Part shown: one piece after another, positions 17,355 to 26,042 of the stretch
Position numbering within the stretch: position 1 is the first letter of the stretch
Layout: every line of letters starts with the position of its first letter
NCBI RefSeq assembly: GCF_010868145.1
Contig: NZ_JAAGUY010000006.1
Location: forward strand, 62,001-126,000
Source: Nocardia cyriacigeorgica
Lineage (GTDB): Bacteria; Actinomycetota; Actinomycetes; Mycobacteriales; Mycobacteriaceae
Direction of reading: 5' to 3'
Length of the DNA: 64,000 nucleotides
The notes under the pieces: generated by a model
What the model was told of the DNA's origin: nothing
Databases searched by the model: none
What the model saw: only the letters and a program-made list of their open reading frames with translations
Made by a program: the position numbers and the translations under genes

Positions 17355-18587
17355 TCACTCGGGGGACAGTGCGCGCAGCTGATCGAGGTAGGTGCGGGTG
17401 CGCGGATCGCCGGGGAAACGTTCGATGATCTCGCGGGCCACCTCGCCCGCGATCCACATCAGCGACGGCAGCGAGCGCCGCTTCCCGGAGAAGGCGCGTA
17501 CTCCCTCATCGACGGCGAGTTCGAGATCGCGCTGGCGCACCGCCACCACGGCCAGCGTCAGGTGAGCTTCCGAGACCCGCATCGGATTCCGCACCGAACC
17601 GTCGGCGCGGGTGGCATCCGCGATCACCTGCCTGGCATATCTCTCGGCCAACTTGTCGTCGCCCGCGACCCGGCAGCAATCCATCGCGTAGAAGTCGAAC
17701 TTCTGCGGATCGACCACGAAATGATTATCGAGATCGGTCGGGTGATCGAGCCGATCCAGAATCGCCCGTCCCGCAGACAATGCCGCATCCACTTCCCGGC
17801 GGTCGCCGATCCTGGCCCACGCCTTGGCTCGCTGCGCGGCCAGCTGTACACCCACCCCGAACGAACCACAGTCGGCCAGGCCAGGATCCGCCACCTCGAT
17901 GGCACCGCGATAGTTGCCCTGGGTCAAGGCGAACCACGCCGCCATTTCCGCACTCCAGCCGACGATTTCGGGATGCTCGGCTTCCTGGCCCAGCGAACGA
18001 GCGGCGCGGCGAGTGGCCTCGGCGGTGGTGCGCCTACCCAGGTCGTAGTCGACACAGCCCACCAGCAACGCCACCCAGCCCGCCAGTTCCAGCACCTCGC
18101 GATGCTGGGCCAGAGTCAGCCTGCCGTCGAGCAGCGAGGTGATCCGGCGCAGCCAGTTGGTTCCCTCGACATGCAATTCGTGCGGATCGGTATAGGGGTA
18201 TTCACAACACAGCCGCTCGGCGGTGATCCGGATGGTCTCGAGGGTGGCGGGCGAGACGTCCGACATACGCAGGCGGCCGATGAATTCCAGTGTGTCCATA
18301 CCGGTTGCGGCCAGCAGCTCATCATCGCGATTGGGTCGGGACTTCGGAAAGAACGCCGCGGTGACGGTATCGAAGGCGGCCGCGATGATGGGTGCGTAGA
18401 ACTCGTCGGGCCGGGACTCGCCCGATTCCCACCGCCGCCAGTTACGCAGCAAGGTACTGTCGGTCGGCAGGTTGTGGGATGACTTGGCGCGCATCGCGCG
18501 GACGGCGTCTGCTTGTGACCACCCTCTCGCGTCGCGCTCCGAGCGCATCCGGACAGCCCAGACGGGTCGATCGTCAGCAGCGGCCAC
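17355..18587 (-). CDS. XRE-family regulator with TPR-like C-terminal domain
   Basis: Transcription regulator of 410 residues. The N-terminal HTH (about residues 10-75: RMRSERDARGWSQADAVRAM, then LLRNWRRWESGESRP) is followed by a long helical repeat region of the TPR type used for ligand or peptide sensing. The start is GTG 18587 with no clear binding site. It lies 90 bp upstream of jetA on the same strand, and divergent to the small gene at 18798. An inverted-repeat operator lies in that divergent region and may be its binding site. Whether it controls the jet operon, the small gene or both is inference. Confidence 0.85.
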   Translation of the reverse strand: MAAADDRPVWAVRMRSERDARGWSQADAVRAMRAKSSHNLPTDSTLLRNWRRWESGESRPDEFYAPIIAAAFDTVTAAFFPKSRPNRDDELLAATGMDTLEFIGRLRMSDVSPATLETIRITAERLCCEYPYTDPHELHVEGTNWLRRITSLLDGRLTLAQHREVLELAGWVALLVGCVDYDLGRRTTAEATRRAARSLGQEAEHPEIVGWSAEMAAWFALTQGNYRGAIEVADPGLADCGSFGVGVQLAAQRAKAWARIGDRREVDAALSAGRAILDRLDHPTDLDNHFVVDPQKFDFYAMDCCRVAGDDKLAERYARQVIADATRADGSVRNPMRVSEAHLTLAVVAVRQRDLELAVDEGVRAFSGKRRSLPSLMWIAGEVAREIIERFPGDPRTRTYLDQLRALSPE

Positions 18588-18636
18588 GTCTGTAGTATCG
18601 CACCAGTTAACTTTCGGTGCACCGGATAGGGCACCT

Positions 18637-18658
18637 AGATGTCACTGGGTTGACATCT
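18637..18658. promoter_or_regulatory. Inverted-repeat operator over a -35 box
   Basis: AGATGTCA-CTGGGT-TGACATCT is a perfect 8-bp inverted repeat with a 6-nt spacer. Its right arm contains TTGACA (18650-18655), an ideal -35, followed at 16 bp by TAGATC (18672-18677). A dimeric repressor bound here would block transcription toward the gene at 18798. The adjacent XRE regulator is the obvious candidate. Confidence 0.6.
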
Positions 18659-18719
18659 GCTTTCGCCGCAGTAGATCGGACATGCTTTATATGGGCCGAT
18701 GTTGGTCCGGCCCAGCGCA

Positions 18720-18792
18720 ACACCCCCGCATCCGCGGGGAGAGATCCCGGAGGCGCACTGCTCCCCGCCACGGCGGGGGAAGATCCAGGAGG
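18720..18792 (+). repeat. Tandem pair of hairpin-plus-AGGAGG units
   Basis: Two adjacent units of about 37 bp: CCCCCGCATCCGCGGGG then AGAGATCCCGGAGG, and CTCCCCGCCACGGCGGGG then GAAGATCCAGGAGG. Each is a GC stem-loop followed by a ribosome-binding-site-like GGAGG. The second is the actual binding site of the gene at 18798. The hairpins resemble type I-E CRISPR repeats but there is no spacer between them. Confidence 0.5.
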
Positions 18793-18797
18793 TACGG

Positions 18798-19103
18798 GTG
18801 GAAGCGTTGATCTATGGATATCTGCGTGACGATCTGGCCGAGGGCAACGGCGACGAGCTGGAAGCCGCGCTACGCGGCCTCGCCCGCGCCGCAGGGCTCT
18901 GCTTCGCCGCGACATTCCATGAATCGACCGGAGGTGATGGTGCGGCGTTCGCCGAACTCACCCAGGAACTGAAGCGAGCCGACGCCCACCATGTGGTCGT
19001 GCCATCGCTCGATCACCTTGCCGGTCAGACGATTCCGCGAGAAATGCTGCTCGCGAAGCTGGCCAGCGATGCGGAGGCCAAGGTCTGGACGCTGCAAACC
19101 TGA
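18798..19103 (+). CDS. Small serine-recombinase-like protein lacking the catalytic serine
   Basis: Protein of 101 residues resembling an isolated resolvase N-terminal domain: ALIYGYLRDDLAEGNGDELE at the start, a middle FHESTGGDGAAFAELTQEL, and ADAHHVVVPSLDHLAGQ corresponding to the VVxSLDRL strand-helix of serine recombinases. The position of the catalytic serine (YGYxRxS) holds Asp, and no DNA-binding tail follows, so it should not recombine DNA. GTG at 18798 has AGGAGG 5 nt upstream. Similar to the broken gene at 8213. Probably a regulatory or unknown role. Confidence 0.55.
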   Translation: MEALIYGYLRDDLAEGNGDELEAALRGLARAAGLCFAATFHESTGGDGAAFAELTQELKRADAHHVVVPSLDHLAGQTIPREMLLAKLASDAEAKVWTLQT

Positions 19104-19173
19104 GCCCCGCCGCCGCGCGCTCAAACCCGAAATCGATTGTCGCGGTGGATCGCCCGTGACTGTCGGCCCGCTT

Positions 19174-20067
19174 TCAGCGGCCGAAGCTACCGGGCCCGCG
19201 CCGGCGCAGATACTTCTCGAACTCCGCGGCGATGGCATCGCCATCGATCTTGGCCATGGTTTCGTTGAGATCGCTCGCGGCGTCGCCACGCTCTTCGAGT
19301 GAGCGCACGTACTCGCTGATCTCTTCGTCGTTGACCGTCATCTCGTTGACCGTCGCCTCCCACTCCTCGGCCTGCGCGGGCAACTCCCGCAGCGGCACCT
19401 CGATATCGAGGGCATCCTCGACCCGGTGCAGCAGGGCGATCGTGGCCTTGGGATTGGGAGGCTGCGAGACGTAATGCGGAACGGCCGCCCAGAACGACAC
19501 CGCGGGGACTCCCGCCTTCACACACTGATCCTGCAGCACGCCGGTGATACCGGTGGGGCCCTCGTAGCGGGTCTGCTCGAGATTGAACCGCTCGGCCGCC
19601 TCCTTGCTGTAGGCGGAGCCGGTCACCGGCACCGGACGCGTATGCGGAGTATCGGCCAGCAGGGCGCCGAGGATGACCACGGTCTGCACTTCGAGCTGGT
19701 CGATGAGTTCCAGCAGATCCGCGCAGAAGCGGCGCCAGCGCATATTGGGTTCGATCCCGCGTAGCAGCACCACATCGCGATCACTGCCAGGCGGCGAACA
19801 CACCGTCAGCACTGTGGCCGGCCACACGATCTCCCTGGTCACCCCGTCGACCTGCCGCACCATCGGCCGATTGACCTGATAGTCGTAATAGTCCTCGGAA
19901 TCGAGTTCGGCCAGCGGTCTGGCATCCCAGATCAGTTCGAGATGTTCGACCGCACCGCTGGCGGCGTCACCCGCATCGTTCCAGCCCTCGAAGGCGGCGA
20001 CGAGCACCGGATCCCGCAATGGCGGCAGTTCCGGACCGGGCGAGGCCGGAGATTCACTCGAGTTCAC
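19174..20067 (-). CDS. PAC2-family protein (proteasome assembly chaperone-like)
   Basis: PAC2-domain protein of about 297 residues. The start of the domain is PVLVAAFEGWNDAGDAASGA; later blocks are VVILGALLADTPHTRPVPVT and GITGVLQDQCVKAGVPAVSF. The C-terminus is acidic (ITEYV-like helix, ERGDAASDLNETM). The GTG at 20067 (VNSSESPASP) is preferred; more upstream starts extend into non-coding sequence. It corresponds to Rv2125 of M. tuberculosis, also adjacent to metH. Molecular role in bacteria is not established. Confidence 0.85.
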   Translation of the reverse strand: MNSSESPASPGPELPPLRDPVLVAAFEGWNDAGDAASGAVEHLELIWDARPLAELDSEDYYDYQVNRPMVRQVDGVTREIVWPATVLTVCSPPGSDRDVVLLRGIEPNMRWRRFCADLLELIDQLEVQTVVILGALLADTPHTRPVPVTGSAYSKEAAERFNLEQTRYEGPTGITGVLQDQCVKAGVPAVSFWAAVPHYVSQPPNPKATIALLHRVEDALDIEVPLRELPAQAEEWEATVNEMTVNDEEISEYVRSLEERGDAASDLNETMAKIDGDAIAAEFEKYLRRRGPGSFGR

Positions 20068-20368
20068 CCGAGCCAGCCTACGACCAGAGCCGATTCGCCG
20101 TGTCCGCGACGCGGTATTCGACGGCGCGTGTCGGGGGCAGTGTGGGCGTACCTCGGCCTTTCGCTGCGACCATGCGCGGTCTGTGGCCGGGCCGACCGGA
20201 GGGTGTCCTTGCCGCGCACCTCTGACTCCGCTGTGTCCGGTCGCACGATGAACGGGTGTACCAGCGCGGAACGATGTACGCGCCGAAAATGCGCTGTCGG
20301 ACACAGTCCGCCCTTAGAATGCGCATGGCCGGAGCGAAGGCGGAGGTACGCCCTCTACCCTGGAGTGC
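20068..20368. other. Intergenic region between PAC2 gene and metH
   Basis: Divergent 301-bp spacer with no supported gene. The only signal I trust is TACCCT at 20356-20361, 7 nt before the metH ATG, which reads as a -10 for a leaderless or near-leaderless message; GGAG 4 nt before the ATG is the alternative. None of the conserved cobalamin riboswitch blocks is present. Confidence 0.5.
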
Positions 20369-23300
20369 ATGTCTGCGTCCAGCTCCACCGCGTTCGATAC
20401 CACGCTTCTCGACACGCTCGCTCGTCGTGTCGTCATCGGCGACGGCGCGATGGGCACGATGTTGCAGGCCGCGGATCTGACCCTGGACGATTTCCGTGGC
20501 CTCGAGGGATGCAACGAGATCCTGAACGACACCCGCCCGGATGTGCTGCGCAGTATTCATCGCGCCTATTTCGAGGCCGGTGCGGACGCGGTGGAGACCA
20601 ATACCTTCGGCTGCAACCTGCCGAACCTGGCCGACTACGACATCGCCGACCGGATCCGCGACCTGTCGGAGAAGGGCACCCGTCTGGCCCGTGACGTGGC
20701 CGATGAGATGGGGCCGGGGGCCGATGGCTCGGCGCGGTTCGTGCTGGGATCGATGGGTCCGGGCACGAAGCTGCCCACGCTGGGCCACGCACCCTACGAC
20801 GCGCTGCGCGATGCCTACACCGAGGCGGCGCTCGGCATGCTCGACGGCGGCGCGGATGCCATCCTGATCGAGACCTGCCAGGACCTGCTGCAGGTGAAGG
20901 CCGCGGTGACCGGCAGCAGGCGGGCCATGGAACGGGCGGGCCGCCGGATTCCGATCATCACCCACGTCACCGTCGAGACCACCGGCACGATGCTGGTCGG
21001 CAGTGAGATCGGCGCCGCGCTGACGGCGCTGGAGCCGCTCGGCATCGATATGATCGGCCTGAACTGCGCGACCGGCCCGGATGAGATGAGCGAACATCTG
21101 CGGCATCTGTCGCGGCACGCCCGGATCCCGGTATCGGTGATGCCGAACGCGGGTCTGCCGGTGCTCGGCGCCAACGGCGCGGAATACCCGCTGACGCCGG
21201 AGGAGCTGGCGGTGGCGCTGTCGGGCTTCGTCTCCGAGTACGGGCTGGCGCTGGTGGGTGGCTGCTGCGGGACGACGCCCGAGCACATCCGTCAGGTGAC
21301 CGAGGCCGTGCGCGAGATCGAGCCGAACCTGCCGCCGATCGCGGAGCGGCGGGCACCGGTGCACGAGCCGGCGGTGTCGAGCATGTACACGGCGGTGCCG
21401 TTCGAGCAGGACGCCAGCATCATGATGATCGGCGAGCGCACCAACGCCAACGGCTCCAAGGCTTTCCGTGAAGCGATGCTGGCCGGTGATTGGCAGAAGT
21501 GCCTCGATATCGCCAAGGACCAGACCCGCGACGGCGCGCACATGCTCGATCTGTGCATCGACTACGTCGGCCGCGACGGCACCGCCGATATGCATGAGCT
21601 GGCGGGCCGGTTGGCGACCGCCTCGACGCTACCGATCATGCTCGACTCCACCGAGCCGCCGGTGCTGCAGGCCGGACTCGAGCATCTGGGTGGACGCTGC
21701 GCGGTCAATTCGGTCAACTACGAGGACGGCGACGGCCCCGATTCGCGGTATCAGCAGATCATGCGGCTGGTCGCCGAGCACGGCGCGGCGGTGGTCGCAC
21801 TGACCATCGACGAGGAGGGCCAGGCCCGCACCGCGGAGCACAAGGTGCAGATCGCCGAACGCCTGATCGCCGATATCACCGGCACGTGGGGCTTGGACGA
21901 GTCCGACATCATCATCGACACCCTGACCTTCACCCTCGGCACCGGTCAGGAGGAATCGCGCCGCGATGGTGTGGAGACCATCGAAGCGATCCGCGAACTC
22001 AAGCGCCGCCATCCCGCCGTGCAGACCACCCTCGGTCTGTCCAATATCTCCTTCGGCCTGAACCCGGCCGCTCGTCAGGTGCTGAACTCGGTGTTCATGC
22101 ACGAATGCGTGCAGGCCGGTCTCGACAGTGCGATCGTGCACGCCTCGAAGATTCTGCCGATCTCCCGGATCCCGGAGGAACAGCGTGAGACGGCGCTGGA
22201 TCTGGTCTACGACCGCCGCCGTGACGGCTATGACCCGCTGCAGAAACTGATGCAGCTGTTCGAAGGCGTGTCGGCGTCGTCGTCGAAAGCCTCCCGTGCT
22301 GAGGAGCTCGCGGCGTTGCCACTGTTCGAACGGCTCGAGCGGCGCATCGTTGACGGCGAGAAGGCCGGTATGGACGCTGATCTGGACGCCGCGATGGAGC
22401 AGGTGCCGCCGCTGCGGATCATCAACGAAACGCTGCTCGCTGGTATGAAGACAGTGGGTGAGCTGTTCGGATCCGGCCAGATGCAGTTGCCGTTCGTGCT
22501 GCAGTCGGCGGAGGTGATGAAGTCCGCGGTGGCGTATCTGGAGCCGCATATGGAGGCGACCGACGATTCCGGTAAGGGACGGATCGTGCTGGCCACCGTC
22601 AAGGGCGATGTGCACGACATCGGTAAGAACCTGGTCGACATCATCTTGTCCAACAACGGCTATGAGGTGGTCAATCTCGGTATCAAGCAACCGATTGCGA
22701 CCATCATGGACGCCGCGGTGGACAAGAAGGCCGACGTCATCGGGATGTCAGGGCTGCTGGTGAAGTCGACGGTGGTGATGAAGGAGAACCTCGAGGAGAT
22801 CAACGCCAAGGGCATGGCCGATCAGTTCCCGGTGCTGCTCGGCGGCGCTGCGCTGACCCGCTCCTACGTCGAGAACGACCTCACCGACGTCTACGAAGGC
22901 GATGTGCACTACGCGCGCGACGCCTTCGAGGGTCTGCGCCTGATGGACGACATCATGTCCCGCAAACGCGGCGGCGGCCCCGATCCGGACAGCCCCGAGG
23001 CCATTGCCGAACGGGAGAAGGCCGCCGAACGCAAAGCCCGCCACGAACGTTCCAGGCGGATCGCCGCCGAACGCAAGGCCGCCGAAGCGCCGGTGGTGGT
23101 GCCGGAGCGCTCGGATGTGGCCGCGGACCTGCCGGTGCCGGTGCCGCCGTTCTGGGGCACTCGCGTGGTCAAAGGCCTGGCACTGCACGAGTACTCGGGT
23201 CTGCTCGACGAACGCGCACTGTTCCTCGGACAGTGGGGGCTGCGCGGCCAGCGCGGCGGCGAGGGACCGAGCTATGAGGAACTGGTCGAGTCCGAGGGCC

Positions 23301-23965
23301 GCCCGCGGCTGCGGGCGTGGCTGGATCGGCTGTCCACCGAGGGCGTGCTGCAGCATGCGGCGGTCGTCTACGGGTACTTCCCGGCGATCTCCGAGGGCGA
23401 TGACGTCATCGTGCTGACCGAACCCGATCCCGCGGCACCGCAACGGTATCGGTTCACCTTCCCGCGTCAGCAACGCGACCGGTTCCTGTGCATCGCCGAC
23501 TTCATCCGTTCTCGCGAACGTGCCGTCGAGACCGGACAGGTGGATGTGTTGCCGTTCCAGCTGGTCACCATGGGCCAGCCGATCGCCGACTTCGCCAACG
23601 AGCTGTTCGCCGCCGACAATTACCGTGACTATCTCGAAGTCCACGGCATCGGCGTCCAGCTCACCGAGGCACTCGCCGAATACTGGCATCGACGTGTCCG
23701 CGAAGAACTGGTCCTGGACGGGCATTCGGTCGCCGACTCCGACCCCGACGACGTGCAGGAATACTTCAAGCTCGCTTACCGCGGCGCTCGCTACTCCTTC
23801 GGCTACGGCGCCTGCCCCGAACTCGAAGACCGCGGCAAACTCGTCGACCTGCTCGACGCCGGCCGTATCGGCGTGACGCTGTCGGAAGAACTGCAGCTGC
23901 ATCCCGAACAGTCCACCGACGCGTTCGTGCTGCTGCATCCGGAGGCCAAGTACTTCAACGCCTGA
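20369..23965 (+). CDS. metH: Cobalamin-dependent methionine synthase
   Basis: Full-length MetH of 1,198 residues; transfers methyl from methyltetrahydrofolate to homocysteine. In order: homocysteine-binding barrel (residues 1-330) with Zn ligands in GGCCGTTPEHI near 298; pterin-binding barrel beginning MMIGERTNANGSKAF near 350; cobalamin cap and Rossmann domain with DVHDIGKNLV near 748; AdoMet-binding reactivation domain (about 890-1198). A Lys/Arg/Ala-rich linker (about 855-900) precedes the last domain. Placement next to the PAC2 gene matches M. tuberculosis Rv2124c. All four modules look intact. Confidence 0.97.
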   Translation: MSASSSTAFDTTLLDTLARRVVIGDGAMGTMLQAADLTLDDFRGLEGCNEILNDTRPDVLRSIHRAYFEAGADAVETNTFGCNLPNLADYDIADRIRDLSEKGTRLARDVADEMGPGADGSARFVLGSMGPGTKLPTLGHAPYDALRDAYTEAALGMLDGGADAILIETCQDLLQVKAAVTGSRRAMERAGRRIPIITHVTVETTGTMLVGSEIGAALTALEPLGIDMIGLNCATGPDEMSEHLRHLSRHARIPVSVMPNAGLPVLGANGAEYPLTPEELAVALSGFVSEYGLALVGGCCGTTPEHIRQVTEAVREIEPNLPPIAERRAPVHEPAVSSMYTAVPFEQDASIMMIGERTNANGSKAFREAMLAGDWQKCLDIAKDQTRDGAHMLDLCIDYVGRDGTADMHELAGRLATASTLPIMLDSTEPPVLQAGLEHLGGRCAVNSVNYEDGDGPDSRYQQIMRLVAEHGAAVVALTIDEEGQARTAEHKVQIAERLIADITGTWGLDESDIIIDTLTFTLGTGQEESRRDGVETIEAIRELKRRHPAVQTTLGLSNISFGLNPAARQVLNSVFMHECVQAGLDSAIVHASKILPISRIPEEQRETALDLVYDRRRDGYDPLQKLMQLFEGVSASSSKASRAEELAALPLFERLERRIVDGEKAGMDADLDAAMEQVPPLRIINETLLAGMKTVGELFGSGQMQLPFVLQSAEVMKSAVAYLEPHMEATDDSGKGRIVLATVKGDVHDIGKNLVDIILSNNGYEVVNLGIKQPIATIMDAAVDKKADVIGMSGLLVKSTVVMKENLEEINAKGMADQFPVLLGGAALTRSYVENDLTDVYEGDVHYARDAFEGLRLMDDIMSRKRGGGPDPDSPEAIAEREKAAERKARHERSRRIAAERKAAEAPVVVPERSDVAADLPVPVPPFWGTRVVKGLALHEYSGLLDERALFLGQWGLRGQRGGEGPSYEELVESEGRPRLRAWLDRLSTEGVLQHAAVVYGYFPAISEGDDVIVLTEPDPAAPQRYRFTFPRQQRDRFLCIADFIRSRERAVETGQVDVLPFQLVTMGQPIADFANELFAADNYRDYLEVHGIGVQLTEALAEYWHRRVREELVLDGHSVADSDPDDVQEYFKLAYRGARYSFGYGACPELEDRGKLVDLLDAGRIGVTLSEELQLHPEQSTDAFVLLHPEAKYFNA

Positions 23966-23971
23966 GCGCAC

Positions 23972-23996
23972 GCGCCCGGAGTTGCGCTCCGGGCGC
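23972..23996 (+). terminator. Hairpin terminator after metH
   Basis: GCGCCCGGAG-TTGCG-CTCCGGGCGC is a perfect 10-bp stem with 5-nt loop starting 7 nt after the metH stop, followed by CGTTCTC rather than a long T-run, as usual in this GC range. Confidence 0.75.
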
Positions 23997-24388
23997 CGTT
24001 CTCGCCGGGTTGTGATGGTTCTCACGGATAATTGTCGGCCGGTGGGGTAAACGTGATCGCCTGGATTCACGCACCGCGGTGACCAGGCCGTTTCCGATTC
24101 GGCCGCGTCGACTGCCGGCTCACCGCGACGCCAGGGTGCCGTGAGAACGCGACGACACCCGTCCGCCACACCGGTGACGCCGCTGAAACCAGCAACGCTG
24201 CTGGAACCTGTCGGACGCTTATGCCATTGTCGGAGGGTGGCAACTGCATCCGGGGCAGTCGGCGGATGCGTTTTCATCCTGCAGCTCACCGGTGCAAACA
24301 ACTTCGGCGCGTAGGGATCCCAGGATCGACCTGGACCACGCGCGGGAGGCTAGAGGACTCGGCGGGAAAGCAGGAGGGGCACAACCTC
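23997..24388. other. Intergenic region upstream of the kinase
   Basis: About 390 bp with no supported gene; short frames on both strands lack binding sites and coding character. It presumably carries the kinase promoter, which I cannot place with confidence. Confidence 0.4.
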
Positions 24389-26017
24389 ATGACGGCGGAT
24401 CGGTTGATCGCTGGACGGTATCGGCTCACGGATCCGATCGGCACAGGCGCCATGGGCGTGGTGTGGCGAGCCACCGACGTCCGATTGCGACGCACTGTCG
24501 CCGTCAAGCAGGTGCTGCTCGGCCCAGGCCTCACGCCGGAGGCCGCACTCGAGGCGAAATTGCGTGCCAAGCGCGAGGGCCGAATCGCGGCACGACTGCA
24601 CCACCCCAACGCGATCACCGTCTTCGACGTCGTCGAGGAAGACGGGCAGCCCTGGCTGGTCATGGAATACATGGACGCGCCCAGCCTGGCGGCGAAGCTG
24701 GCCGGTGGGCGAACCTTGCCCGCCACCGAGGTCGCCGAGATCGGCGCCCAAGCCGCCGCCGCGCTGGTTGCCGCTCATGCTGCGGGCATCGTGCACCGCG
24801 ATGTGAAGCCGGCCAATCTGCTGGTCGCCGACGACGGCACGGTGAAGATCACCGACTTCGGCATCTCGCGCGCCGTCGGCGACGTCACCGTCACCGCGAC
24901 CGGCTTCCTGGCCGGTACGCCCGCCTATCTCGCGCCCGAGGTGGCGCGCGGTGAGAACCCCGAACCCGCCTCGGATGTGTTCGCGCTCGGCTCGACGCTG
25001 TACGCGGCGGTCGAGGGCACCCCGCCGTTCGGCGAGGGCGACAATCCGCTGGCGGTACTGCATGCGGTGGCGCGCGGCCAGGTCCGTCCGCCGGCGAACG
25101 TCGGCGACCTCGGACCGGTGCTGATGCGGTTGCTGGCGGCTGACGTCGCTGAACGCCCGACCATGCGTGAGGCCCAGCGTGCGCTGAAAGAAGTTGCGGC
25201 GGGCCGAAGTCCCGCGATGGGCGCCCCCGCGGCGACGAAGATCCTGCCGCAGCCGTCAGTCGCGGCGGCCGGCCGTGGCAGTGCGGACGATGCCACACAG
25301 GCGGTGCCCCGCCCGGCCGCCGTCCCCGCCGCGCCTGCCCCGGTCGCGAGTCCGGCCGCCGGTACCGCGCCCGGTGCATTCGCTCCGACATCGCCGAGCG
25401 GGCCCGGCCGTGGTCGCATGATCGCGGTGATGGCTGGTGTTGCGGTGGGCATTGTTGTACTGGCGGGGCTGATCGCCGCCGCAATGAACGGCGGTGGCCA
25501 ACCCTCGGCGGACGGATCCGGATCGCCGACGGTGACGGCCGCGCAGCCCTCGGTGGCTGCTCTGGGTCCCGAGGGTGCGGGCGCGGGGGAGGCCGATGAC
25601 GACGCCCCCACCGAGCCGACGACCACCGCGCACCCCACCACCGCACCGACCACCACGACATCGACCACACCGAGCTCGTCCACCACCCCGACCACACCCA
25701 CCAGCGCCGGGCCGCCGACCCCCGACCGAGTGGCTCAGTTCGTCAGCAGCTACTACGGCATGCTGCCGGGCAATGCCGCCGGCGCGTGGTCGATGCTCGC
25801 GCCCAGCTACCAGGCGCAGACCGGCCAGAGTGACTACCTGAACTTCTGGTCCGGCATCAATGCCCTCACTGTGCACAGCGTCACACCCAACGGTGAGACC
25901 GGGGCGACCGTTTCCATGACCTATACCCTGAAGGACGGTTCGACCTCCACCGAGAGCCGGTGGATCCAGGTCGCCTCGGACAACGGGCGTTTGCTGATCG
26001 CCAATTCGGGGCTGTAG
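24389..26017 (+). CDS. Membrane Ser/Thr protein kinase (Hanks type)
   Basis: Receptor-like kinase of 542 residues. Cytosolic kinase domain: G-loop GTGAMG, catalytic Lys in VAVKQV (about residue 40), HRDVKPANLL near 137, DFG near 155, YLAPEVA after it. An Ala/Pro linker leads to one membrane helix (about 344-367), then a Thr/Pro/Ser-rich extracellular stalk and a globular tail from about 445 (VAQFVSSYYGMLPGNAAGAW onward) of the NTF2/DUF4878-like kind, not PASTA. ATG 24389 has AGGAGGGG 9 nt upstream. It resembles mycobacterial PknF/PknI-type kinases in layout. The HAD gene 25 bp downstream is probably co-transcribed. Confidence 0.92.
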   Translation: MTADRLIAGRYRLTDPIGTGAMGVVWRATDVRLRRTVAVKQVLLGPGLTPEAALEAKLRAKREGRIAARLHHPNAITVFDVVEEDGQPWLVMEYMDAPSLAAKLAGGRTLPATEVAEIGAQAAAALVAAHAAGIVHRDVKPANLLVADDGTVKITDFGISRAVGDVTVTATGFLAGTPAYLAPEVARGENPEPASDVFALGSTLYAAVEGTPPFGEGDNPLAVLHAVARGQVRPPANVGDLGPVLMRLLAADVAERPTMREAQRALKEVAAGRSPAMGAPAATKILPQPSVAAAGRGSADDATQAVPRPAAVPAAPAPVASPAAGTAPGAFAPTSPSGPGRGRMIAVMAGVAVGIVVLAGLIAAAMNGGGQPSADGSGSPTVTAAQPSVAALGPEGAGAGEADDDAPTEPTTTAHPTTAPTTTTSTTPSSSTTPTTPTSAGPPTPDRVAQFVSSYYGMLPGNAAGAWSMLAPSYQAQTGQSDYLNFWSGINALTVHSVTPNGETGATVSMTYTLKDGSTSTESRWIQVASDNGRLLIANSGL

Positions 26018-26042
26018 GGGGCCGACAAGGAGACGAATTCGG

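Noticed and set aside
18720..18792. CRISPR array (type I-E-like repeats)
   Set aside because: Only two imperfect units about 37 bp apart with no spacer of normal length, and no cas genes nearby.
20068..20368. Cobalamin riboswitch before metH
   Set aside because: None of the conserved B12-box elements is present in the spacer.
24067..24249. 60-codon minus-strand gene between metH and the kinase
   Set aside because: No binding site, no recognisable domain and unlike the codon pattern of neighbours.
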